From NCBI GenBank assembly GCA_964418565.1, contig CAYQMB010000002.1, forward strand, positions 8,016 through 72,015: DNA of 64,000 nt, given 5' to 3'. Within the stretch, counting starts at the first letter, position 1. Each line of letters begins with the position of its first letter. The notes beneath the pieces are model-generated. The model was not told the DNA's origin. It ran no database searches and saw nothing but the letters and a program-made list of their open reading frames with translations. This DNA is from JAQIBY01 sp964418565 (lineage in GTDB: Bacteria > Bacteroidota > Bacteroidia > Bacteroidales > ML635J-15). The translations under genes were made by a program, and so were the position numbers. Of the stretch, positions 45,540-52,981 are shown in pieces.

Positions 45540-46685
45540 ATGAAAGTTTTTTTCTCAGTACTGTTGTGTGTTGGCATATTTTCCGGCGCCTTTGCACAAA
45601 CTGTATTCACATCCACAGACTATCCTGAAACCGGAAGCATTTTTCCTAAAATCACATATCTGAACAACCCCGGAGATTCACCCGCCTTTGTTCAGGATTA
45701 TTACATTGAAGGCAGCTGGGAGTTTCATACTGTTGACAGCTTCTCTCAATACCTTGTTGATACTGTATATTTCAAAGAACCTCAGGCTTATGATACGGCA
45801 GGCAATTTCACAGGTGCCACGCATCTGAGGCAATATAACAATCAGGATATTTTCATTGAAAAGGATGATGCTGCCGCATTAGCCCTGGGTTTTGGCGGAG
45901 ATATGTTTGGTACCGGCATGAGCATCCCGATAGCCGGGAGCACTCCCCTTAAAATGATGGAATTTCCGACAACCACAGGCACATCCTTTAGTGATGACAC
46001 CTATGGTGAGCGTGTCATGCCGGTTTCAGCACTGGAACCCATCATTCCACCAGATTATTACGATGATTTTGCATCAAGCTTTGATTCAGTCAAAATAATG
46101 CTGAGCATGGAAGTTGAGTCTGATATAGCTGATGAACCTCAGGTTAGTGTAAACCTTCCATCTGCATTCGGTGGTAATTATACATGTCTGGAAGAACACA
46201 ACCGGCTTATTACCAATATAAACGTATACGGCAGATTTATTTTAACAAGTTCATGGGTTCCACTTGGCGATTACCTCCCAATGGAACTCCCCTACATTGA
46301 TACAACACACAGCATCAATCTCTGGAACCCGGCTTTTGCCACTCCTTTTGTTGAAATGGAAACAACTGCCGAACATGATACACTGCACTCGGTGAAATTT
46401 AATCATAACGGACAATCCGGTTTTGCTCATCACCAACCGGGAACATTCGAAGTGTATCCCAATCCGGCAAAACAAAAAGTGTCCGTCAATCTGGATAATC
46501 TGGAACAAAGCGCTAAAGCCATTCATATTTCCAATGTCAGTGGAAAAATCATAAAAAAAATGGCTGTGAATTCAAACTTTATTATATTTGCAGCTGATGA
46601 TTTCACCGCAGGTTGGTATGTCATCAGTGTTCTCAATAAAAACAGCAATATTATTGCCCGACAAAAGTTGCTGATAATGAATTGA
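45540..46685 (+). CDS. T9SS-exported protein of unknown function
   Basis: The 381 residues begin with a signal peptide (ending near GAFAQ). The middle (about 20-290) is an all-beta-looking region with no family I recognise. The C-terminus is a T9SS type A sorting domain from FEVYPNPAKQKVSVN to the end, with the usual Gly-Trp-Tyr turn (AGWYVISVLN). Expected location is the cell surface or the medium. It follows the small lipoprotein gene with a single-base gap and precedes tRNA-Ala by 8 bases. Confidence 0.75.
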   Translation: MKVFFSVLLCVGIFSGAFAQTVFTSTDYPETGSIFPKITYLNNPGDSPAFVQDYYIEGSWEFHTVDSFSQYLVDTVYFKEPQAYDTAGNFTGATHLRQYNNQDIFIEKDDAAALALGFGGDMFGTGMSIPIAGSTPLKMMEFPTTTGTSFSDDTYGERVMPVSALEPIIPPDYYDDFASSFDSVKIMLSMEVESDIADEPQVSVNLPSAFGGNYTCLEEHNRLITNINVYGRFILTSSWVPLGDYLPMELPYIDTTHSINLWNPAFATPFVEMETTAEHDTLHSVKFNHNGQSGFAHHQPGTFEVYPNPAKQKVSVNLDNLEQSAKAIHISNVSGKIIKKMAVNSNFIIFAADDFTAGWYVISVLNKNSNIIARQKLLIMN

Positions 46686-46693
46686 TTTTTTAC

Positions 46694-46767
46694 GGGGTAT
46701 TAGCTCAGTTGGCTAGAGCGTTTGACTGGCAGTCAAGAGGTCATCGGTTCGACTCCGATATACTCCA
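46694..46767 (+). tRNA. tRNA-Ala (anticodon GGC)
   Basis: A 74-base cloverleaf: acceptor GGGGTAT paired with ATACTCC, including the G3:U70 wobble that marks alanine tRNAs. It has a D arm GCTC/GAGC, an anticodon stem TTTGA/TCAAG with loop CTGGCAG giving anticodon GGC, a five-base variable loop and a T arm ATCGG/CCGAT with TTCGACT. The discriminator is A; CCA is not encoded. A terminator follows 34 bases downstream. Confidence 0.96.
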
Positions 46768-46801
46768 CACATCCAAAAGGGATACGTTGAAATATTTTAT
46801 G

Positions 46802-46830
46802 AACAGGGAGAGGCGACTCTCCCTGTTTTG
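46802..46830 (+). terminator. rho-independent terminator after tRNA-Ala
   Basis: An 11-bp perfect stem (46802-46812 with 46817-46827) is closed by a GCGA tetraloop and followed by T residues. It separates the tRNA transcript from the PLP-enzyme gene that starts at 46857. Confidence 0.9.
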
Positions 46831-46856
46831 TATAAGCACATTTATAATTTACAGCT

Positions 46857-48038
46857 ATGGACACAAAAAACAAAGGTTTTGACACCAGGCAGATTCATGC
46901 CGGGGATTTTGAAGATCAGTTTGGATCAGCAGTAGCGCCCATTTATCAAACATCCACATTTGCTTTCAAAGATGCGGATCACGGTGCACGTCTTTTTAAA
47001 GGCGATGACTCAGGATACATCTACACACGTTTAGCAAACCCCACCATTGAAGCTCTTGAAAATAAGCTGGCTGCACTCGAAAACGGCGTTGGTGGTATCG
47101 CACTTGCCAGTGGCATGGCTGCCGTTTCAACTGTTTATACCGCTCTTTTGGAGCAGGGTGACCACATGATCAGCACCCATGCCGTATATGGTCCCAGCCG
47201 GATTTTAATGGAAACCATATTTTCCAAATTCGGCGTGGAATCCACGTATATGGATACCAGCAACCCAAAAGATGTTGAAGCCGCCATCAAGGAAAACACT
47301 AAATTGATTTTCCTGGAAACACCAGCCAACCCAACCATGGAGCTTTCCGATATCAAAGCCATATCTGATATTGCACATAAACATGACATTCCTGTCGTAG
47401 TTGACAACACCTTTAGCAGCCCATATTTGCAGCAACCACTGGATTTGGGTGCAGACATTGCTTTGCATTCGCTTACAAAATTCATCAATGGTCATGCAGA
47501 CATTGTTGGTGGGGCTTTGATAGCAAAAGATGAAGACATGCTAAAGAAACTACAGGTTACCATGCGATTCATGGGAGGAAATATGGATCCGCATCAGGCT
47601 TATATGGTATACAGAGGCGTTAAAACCCTTTCACTTCGCGTGCAAAAAGCAACCGACAACGCTAAACTTGTAGCAGAATACCTGGATAACCACCCAAAAA
47701 TCAAATGGGTAAATTATCCCGGTCTGAAATCTCACCCACAGCATGAACTGGCAAGCAAACAAATGAAAGACTTTGGTGCTATGCTGTGCTTTGAGGTAGA
47801 GGGAGGTTTCAATGCAGGTAAAACACTGATGAATAATGTGCAAATTGCCCTACTTGCCGTATCACTTGGTGGTGTGGAATCACTTATTCAGCACCCGGCT
47901 TCCATGACCCATGCTGGTGTATCAGAGGAATCACGCATGAAAGCAGGTATAACTCCCGGCCTTGTTCGTTTTTCTGTCGGCATTGAAAATGCTGAGGATA
48001 TTATCGATGATCTGAAACAGGCTCTTGATAAAATTTAG
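46857..48038 (+). CDS. Cys/Met-metabolism PLP enzyme (methionine gamma-lyase-like)
   Basis: Fold-type I PLP enzyme of 393 residues that acts at C-gamma of sulfur amino acids. The N-terminus (TRQIHAGDFEDQFGSAVAPI), the TRLANPT segment, and the cofactor Lys in HSLTKFINGHADIVGG are family hallmarks, as is the C-terminal RFSVGIENAEDII. Methionine gamma-lyases of the Pseudomonas type have Cys116 in YGC; here the corresponding site is YGPSR with Pro. Substrate could therefore be methionine, cystathionine or acylated homoserine. The gene stands alone between two terminators. No SAM riboswitch was recognised in the 89 bases upstream. Confidence 0.85.
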   Translation: MDTKNKGFDTRQIHAGDFEDQFGSAVAPIYQTSTFAFKDADHGARLFKGDDSGYIYTRLANPTIEALENKLAALENGVGGIALASGMAAVSTVYTALLEQGDHMISTHAVYGPSRILMETIFSKFGVESTYMDTSNPKDVEAAIKENTKLIFLETPANPTMELSDIKAISDIAHKHDIPVVVDNTFSSPYLQQPLDLGADIALHSLTKFINGHADIVGGALIAKDEDMLKKLQVTMRFMGGNMDPHQAYMVYRGVKTLSLRVQKATDNAKLVAEYLDNHPKIKWVNYPGLKSHPQHELASKQMKDFGAMLCFEVEGGFNAGKTLMNNVQIALLAVSLGGVESLIQHPASMTHAGVSEESRMKAGITPGLVRFSVGIENAEDIIDDLKQALDKI

Positions 48039-48058
48039 TTTTTAACATAATGATTTTT

Positions 48059-48098
48059 AAAGCAACCACGTTCTGAATCAGGCGTGGTTGCTTTTTTT
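48059..48098 (+). terminator. rho-independent terminator after the PLP-enzyme gene
   Basis: A 12-bp stem (AAAGCAACCACG at 48059-48070 with its complement at 48083-48094), a 12-base loop and a run of seven T make this a textbook terminator 20 bases after the stop at 48038. Confidence 0.95.
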
Positions 48099-48129
48099 GT
48101 CCGTACATACCAAGGAAAATTAAACGGTT

Positions 48130-48164
48130 TTGGGCATGTCATCTTGCTAAAAAACATATCTTTG
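48130..48164 (+). promoter_or_regulatory. putative promoter for the M23-dxr-rseP operon
   Basis: TATCTTTG (48157-48164) matches TAnnTTTG exactly. TTG at 48130-48132 lies upstream with a 24-base spacer, slightly long. The ATG of the first gene is 17 bases downstream. The preceding terminator and this promoter mark the start of a new operon. Confidence 0.55.
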
Positions 48165-48181
48165 CATATTAAATAAAATCT

Positions 48182-49027
48182 ATGTCCAAGGGAAAAAAAC
48201 TCATACGGTGGTTACGCGTTAAATTCAGCATTGTTTTACTGTCAGACCAAACGTTTGATCAGAAAAAGAAATGGAAATTTAACCGTTATGGCTTCATCAC
48301 CCTTGTCACCGGCATTATCCTGTTCATTATTGCCATGACCACCACACTTATCGTAGTAACTCCTTTAAAAGAACTTATCCCGGGATATCCCGATAAAGAA
48401 ACACGTATTGCAAGCGCTGAAAATGCAGCAAGGCTGGACAGTCTTGAGCATGAAATTGAAATCAGGGATCAGTACCTTCACAGCATGAAAGACGTTTTGC
48501 TCGGTAAAATGCCCTTCAATCCAAAACTGGAAATGTCAGAACACATCAATGACACAACACCGGTAAAATCCCTGAATGAAGAAAACCAATCTGAAAAAGT
48601 CATGGGCATAGAAGTGGAAAACAAACCCGCCGTCGTTGTTCCCAGGACACCAGCCACGCTTGTTTTTTTCCCGCCTGCTCAGGGTGTTGTTACCAACAAT
48701 TTTGATCCTGTTCGAAAGCATTTTGGTACCGACATTGTTACGCGTGATAAAGAAATCGTTCGGGCAACATTGGACGGAACAGTTGTTGCTGCCAACTGGA
48801 CAATGGAAACCGGATACACCATTCAGATACAGCATAAATACAACTACATCAGCATCTACCGACATTTAAAGAATATGCTGGTAGCCACCGGCGATAATGT
48901 TGAGGCAGGCCAAAGCATAGGCACATATGGCAATACAGGAGAAATCAGCTTTGGTCCGCATTTGCATTTTGAACTCTGGAACAATGGCAAAGCCCTGAAT
49001 CCTGAAAATTACATAGACTTTGAATGA
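48182..49027 (+). CDS. M23 family metallopeptidase (LytM-like)
   Basis: Cell-wall endopeptidase or LytM-type regulator. The 281-residue protein has a cytoplasmic N-terminus with many Lys, one membrane anchor (about 37-60), a coiled-coil-like linker (about 78-105) and a C-terminal LytM domain (about 165-275). Zinc-ligand positions are kept: His and Asp in KHFGTDIV and HxH in GPHLHFELW. This suggests an active enzyme. It begins a five-gene operon in which each next start overlaps the previous stop by four bases. Confidence 0.92.
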   Translation: MSKGKKLIRWLRVKFSIVLLSDQTFDQKKKWKFNRYGFITLVTGIILFIIAMTTTLIVVTPLKELIPGYPDKETRIASAENAARLDSLEHEIEIRDQYLHSMKDVLLGKMPFNPKLEMSEHINDTTPVKSLNEENQSEKVMGIEVENKPAVVVPRTPATLVFFPPAQGVVTNNFDPVRKHFGTDIVTRDKEIVRATLDGTVVAANWTMETGYTIQIQHKYNYISIYRHLKNMLVATGDNVEAGQSIGTYGNTGEISFGPHLHFELWNNGKALNPENYIDFE

Positions 49028-50193
49028 AAAAACAAAAGCAGATTGCCATACTGGGCTCCACGGGCTCTATAGGAACACAGACACTGGATGTTATCAAACA
49101 ACATCCGGACAAGTTCAGTGCTGAAATTCTTGTTGCAGGCTCTAATGCAGATTTGCTGATTAAACAAGCAAAGGCATTTCAACCCAACATCGTAATTATT
49201 GCTAATGAAAAGCGGTATAAACATGTGTCAGATGCCCTTTCCGGTGAGCCGATCAAGGTTTTTGCAGGAGAGGCATCCATCACCGATGTGGTACAGATGT
49301 CAGAAATCGATTTGGTTGTAGCAGGCATGGTTGGCTTTGCCGGGCTGAAACCCGTTTTAAAAGCCATTGAAGCGAACAAGCCGGTTGCCTTGGCTAACAA
49401 GGAAACCCTGGTGGTTGCAGGCAGTTTAATCATGGAGACTTTAAAACACTCCCGTGCTCCCATCATACCGGTTGATTCAGAACATTCTGCTATTTTTCAG
49501 TGCCTGAATGGCGAACCTGTTAGCAGCATAAAAAAAATCATACTCACAGCTTCTGGCGGTCCTTTCAGACATAAAAGCTTAAAAGAACTATACAATGTAA
49601 CTCCGGAGCAAGCACTTAAGCACCCCAATTGGGATATGGGTAATAAAGTGAGCATTGATTCCGCCAGCATGATGAATAAAGGTCTTGAAGTTATTGAGGC
49701 ACGGTGGTTGTTTGGGCTTCCTTCAGACAAAATTGATGTAGTCATTCACCCCGGATCCATTGTACACAGTATGGTAGAATTTATTGACGGTTCCATGAAA
49801 GCCCAGCTGGGCAACACAGACATGCGCCTGCCTATACAGTACGCCTTAAGCTGGCCTGAAAGAATCAACACCCATGTAGATCCAATTAATCTGACTGAAA
49901 TCGGGAAGCTGGAATTTGAATCCCCTGATAACAATCGGTTTCCCAACCTGCAACTTGCTTTTGACGCACTAAAGATTGGTGGAGACTCTGCATGTACACT
50001 GAATGCTGCCAATGAAATTGCCGTAGAAGCATTTCTTAACAATGAAATCCGGTTTACAGATATTGCCAGATTAAATCAACATTGTATGGATGCGCTTCCT
50101 GTTCAAAAACCCAATAGCATAGAGGATTTTATTGAATCTGATAAAAGAGCAAGAATCAAAGCAAGTGAATTGTTAAAAACACTGAAATTATGA
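49024..50193 (+). CDS. dxr: 1-deoxy-D-xylulose-5-phosphate reductoisomerase
   Basis: Makes 2-C-methyl-D-erythritol 4-phosphate, the committed step of the MEP isoprenoid pathway, using NADPH and a divalent metal. The 389 residues start with the dinucleotide motif ILGSTGSIGTQTLDVI. Typical segments are ALANKETLVVAG, PVDSEHSAIFQ, TASGGPFR and HPNWDMGNKVSIDSASMMNKGLE in pieces along the chain. It overlaps both neighbours by four bases. Confidence 0.98.
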   Translation: MKKQKQIAILGSTGSIGTQTLDVIKQHPDKFSAEILVAGSNADLLIKQAKAFQPNIVIIANEKRYKHVSDALSGEPIKVFAGEASITDVVQMSEIDLVVAGMVGFAGLKPVLKAIEANKPVALANKETLVVAGSLIMETLKHSRAPIIPVDSEHSAIFQCLNGEPVSSIKKIILTASGGPFRHKSLKELYNVTPEQALKHPNWDMGNKVSIDSASMMNKGLEVIEARWLFGLPSDKIDVVIHPGSIVHSMVEFIDGSMKAQLGNTDMRLPIQYALSWPERINTHVDPINLTEIGKLEFESPDNNRFPNLQLAFDALKIGGDSACTLNAANEIAVEAFLNNEIRFTDIARLNQHCMDALPVQKPNSIEDFIESDKRARIKASELLKTLKL

Positions 50194-51497
50194 GCGGACT
50201 TATTATGGCGGCACAACTGCTGCTGGCCTTATCACTACTTGTATTTGTCCATGAACTCGGACACTATCTGGCAGCCCGGGCATTTGGTATCAAAGTGGAT
50301 AAATTCTTTATCTTTTTTGACTGGCCCGGTAAAATATACAGTAAAAAGGTAAAAGGAACAGAGTACGGAATTGGTATGTTGCCCATAGGCGGGTATGTGA
50401 AAATTGCCGGCATGATTGATGAATCCATGGACAAGGAGCAAATGAAAAAACCGCCTCAACCATGGGAGTTCCGCTCAAAACCGGCCTGGCAACGCCTCAT
50501 CGTTATGATTGCCGGCGTGGTAATGAATGTTATCATTGGCATACTGATTTTCACCTTTTCACATTTGAATTATTCCGAACAGTATGTAGATGTAACCCAA
50601 ATTGAGCAAGGCATTTATCCGTATGAATATGCCCGCGACATCGGCCTCCGTGCTGGTGACAAAATTGTTTCCATTGACGGGGAAAAAGTAAAGCGTATGT
50701 CGGATGTCTTGTCAACCCGCCTTTATCTGGGAGAACAAATCACGGTAAAGCGAAACGGCAATGCTCTTACAATTCCTTTACCGGATACTCTGTACCGTCA
50801 TATGATGGATGCCGAAACGCCATTCCTCAGTTATGAAAATTTCCCTGTTGAAATAAAAGCCGTTACTGAAGGTAAGCCTGCCGAAAAAGCAGGCCTTCAC
50901 TCTACCGACAACATCCTTGCCGTAAATGGTCATGATATACAAAGTCTGGGAGAATTCCGGGAAATGCTATTTCAAAACAAAAGTGATACTGTCCGTATGA
51001 CAATCAGGCGACTGGGTAATCGCATGGAACTTCAAATGCCGGTTGACAGCACTGGCATGATTGGTATTGAACTGGATATTGATGAATATCCCACCACTGA
51101 TTACACCTTTTTCTCGGCCATGAAATATGGCTGGCGCGATGCGTTTGAATCCGTCAGTGCCAATGCCAAAGGCATCGGTAAAGTATTTTCAGGTCAGGAA
51201 AAAGCCAGTGAAAGCCTGCAAGGACCTATCGGCATTGCCAAAATTTTTGGTGGAACCTGGAACTGGGCACGTTTCTGGATGCTTACCGGCATGATATCCA
51301 TGGTGCTTGCTTTTGTTAATATCCTGCCAATTCCGGCCCTGGACGGAGGACATGTGCTGTTTACCCTGATTGAAATGGTGACCGGACGAAAACTTCCGGA
51401 TAAATTTATGGAAATTGTGCAACTGATTGGCCTGGTAATTGTAATGGGCTTGATGATATTTGTTATTGGTAACGATATAATCAACCTGTTCCGATGA
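50190..51497 (+). CDS. rseP: site-2 protease RseP
   Basis: Intramembrane zinc protease that cleaves anti-sigma factors and signal peptide remnants. The 435-residue protein has four membrane helices. His21-Glu22-Leu-Gly-His25 lies in helix 1, the second ligand motif NILPIPALDGGHVLF is near the C-terminus, and two PDZ-like regions occupy the periplasmic part (about 130-330). The dxr-rseP order is common in Bacteroidota. It overlaps dxr and the next gene by four bases each. Confidence 0.96.
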   Translation: MSGLIMAAQLLLALSLLVFVHELGHYLAARAFGIKVDKFFIFFDWPGKIYSKKVKGTEYGIGMLPIGGYVKIAGMIDESMDKEQMKKPPQPWEFRSKPAWQRLIVMIAGVVMNVIIGILIFTFSHLNYSEQYVDVTQIEQGIYPYEYARDIGLRAGDKIVSIDGEKVKRMSDVLSTRLYLGEQITVKRNGNALTIPLPDTLYRHMMDAETPFLSYENFPVEIKAVTEGKPAEKAGLHSTDNILAVNGHDIQSLGEFREMLFQNKSDTVRMTIRRLGNRMELQMPVDSTGMIGIELDIDEYPTTDYTFFSAMKYGWRDAFESVSANAKGIGKVFSGQEKASESLQGPIGIAKIFGGTWNWARFWMLTGMISMVLAFVNILPIPALDGGHVLFTLIEMVTGRKLPDKFMEIVQLIGLVIVMGLMIFVIGNDIINLFR

Positions 51498-52309
51498 AAG
51501 CAAACACCCTCATAATCTGCCTGCTTATCCTTGCAGCTTCCCTTCAGGGAAACGCACAGGATGACTCCCGTTTTTTTCCTGATGATTACGATCAGCGCAT
51601 TATGATCCTGCCTTTTGATCCTTCAATTTACATTAATGACGCAAGCGAATTGTGGATCAGAAACAGTGATATGGATTATCAGGAGTTGAAAACTTACCTC
51701 AGAAATCAGCTCAACAGCCGCATACACCTTGCTCTGGTAGATTCCTGCGAACCCATTGATCTTATGCAGGATTACACAACCGAAGCCAGAAATGAGTTAT
51801 TGGGTCTGTATACCACGGTCAGCTACGAAATGCGACGTGCCATGCCGGATGAAAAGGAAGAAGACGAAGGCGAAAAATTCCTCGGACGCTTTTTTGAGAA
51901 GCGTAAAGAAAAAAACTATACCGATACGGTTGTAAAAACACGACGCGAAGCAGGGGAAGTACGGGGAAAACGCTACAACACAAGCGATAAATACCTGCAT
52001 GTTATTTATCAGAATCCCGATTTTATTCCCGAACTTGCCAAACGGCGCAATCTGGATAAAATCCTGTTTGTCAATCAGCTTGAAATTCAAGGCAGATACG
52101 GTGATCCTTACATCAGCGGTGATGGCGAGTCCAGGCGGATGATAAAGGTTCATTACAGCTTATACGACAGCCAGGGCAAACTTCTGCATGGAGGTTTTTC
52201 ATCCGTTACCATACCCTTTAATTTAAACGATGTGGAAACGGTTATTAAGGATTATTTTCCGGCTATTGTAAGGCAAATGATGTTAAACATTGATTTCAGC
52301 AACGAATGA
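51494..52309 (+). CDS. hypothetical exported protein in the dxr-rseP-rdgB operon
   Basis: Not recognised. The 271-residue protein has a signal peptide ending near QGNAQ. The mature part contains a charged, lysine- and glutamate-rich middle (about 115-165) flanked by mixed alpha/beta segments with several conserved-looking aromatic strands (YDQRIMILPFDPSIYIND, KYLHVIYQNPDFIPELAK). It looks periplasmic and soluble. The gene is joined by ATGA overlaps to rseP upstream and rdgB downstream, which points to coupled expression with envelope homeostasis genes. No function can be named. Confidence 0.72.
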   Translation: MKANTLIICLLILAASLQGNAQDDSRFFPDDYDQRIMILPFDPSIYINDASELWIRNSDMDYQELKTYLRNQLNSRIHLALVDSCEPIDLMQDYTTEARNELLGLYTTVSYEMRRAMPDEKEEDEGEKFLGRFFEKRKEKNYTDTVVKTRREAGEVRGKRYNTSDKYLHVIYQNPDFIPELAKRRNLDKILFVNQLEIQGRYGDPYISGDGESRRMIKVHYSLYDSQGKLLHGGFSSVTIPFNLNDVETVIKDYFPAIVRQMMLNIDFSNE

Positions 52310-52893
52310 AACTGGTATTTGCAAGCAACAACCCCCATAAACTAAGAGAAGTCAGATCTATCCTTGGGAAAAACCATGAGGTGATGAGTCTTGAAGAAGT
52401 CGGTTTCAACAAGGAAATTCCTGAAAATGCCGATACCCTGGAAGGCAATGCCAGAATCAAAGCTGAAACCATTTATAAAGCATTTGGGATCCCCTGTTTT
52501 GCTGATGATACCGGTCTGGAAGTCGAAGCCCTGAACAATGCCCCGGGTGTTCATTCAGCACGTTATGCAGGACCTGCTCAATCAAGCGCCGATAACCTGA
52601 TAAAACTGATGGAAGTTATGCAGGGCATCAAAAACCGCAACGCCAGATTTCGTACCTCTGTCTGCCTTATTACAGATGATGAAATCCGGTTTTTTGACGG
52701 TTCGGTGAACGGCCGTATCTCACAAAATGCTGCCGGAACCGAAGGATTTGGTTACGACCCTGTATTTATCCCACTTGGATACAAAAAAAGCTTTGCTGAA
52801 CTACCCGCTGAGGTTAAAAATCAAATTAGCCACAGGGGCAAAGCCATTCGAAAACTCGCAGATTACATCAACTTTTTATCCGGTCGGATATAA
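52306..52893 (+). CDS. rdgB: non-canonical purine NTP pyrophosphatase (XTP/dITPase)
   Basis: Hydrolyses ITP, dITP and XTP to monophosphates so that deaminated purines are not built into nucleic acids. The 195-residue Ham1/RdgB protein opens with KLVFASNNPHKLREVRSIL. It has the signature FADDTGLEVEALNNAPGVHSARYAG in pieces and EGFGYDPVFIP, and ends with SHRGKAIRKL. It closes the five-gene operon. Confidence 0.97.
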   Translation: MKLVFASNNPHKLREVRSILGKNHEVMSLEEVGFNKEIPENADTLEGNARIKAETIYKAFGIPCFADDTGLEVEALNNAPGVHSARYAGPAQSSADNLIKLMEVMQGIKNRNARFRTSVCLITDDEIRFFDGSVNGRISQNAAGTEGFGYDPVFIPLGYKKSFAELPAEVKNQISHRGKAIRKLADYINFLSGRI

Positions 52894-52928
52894 TAAAATC
52901 ATCCCTAATCAGTTTATTAAAAACATAC

Positions 52929-52959
52929 TTGTTTCATAAGAAAAACAGGCTTATTTTTG
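52929..52959 (+). promoter_or_regulatory. strong candidate Bacteroidota promoter for porZ
   Basis: TTG (52929-52931), a 20-base spacer and TATTTTTG (52952-52959) match the -33/-7 consensus TTG-N19-21-TAnnTTTG exactly. It lies 22 bases before the ATG at 52982 and is the best promoter match found in the window. Confidence 0.6.
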
Positions 52960-52981
52960 GTTCTAGCTTAAAATGATTTAT

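Noticed and set aside
46694..46767. tRNA-Ala as an integration site for a mobile element
   Set aside because: No integrase, no repeated tRNA end and only core-type genes follow.
46768..46856. SAM riboswitch before the PLP-enzyme gene
   Set aside because: The space is only 89 bases, holds the tRNA terminator, and no riboswitch core was seen.
46682..46882. A 66-residue open frame covering the tRNA region
   Set aside because: It is a translation of the tRNA-Ala gene and the following terminator; the RNA folds perfectly and the peptide has no family resemblance.
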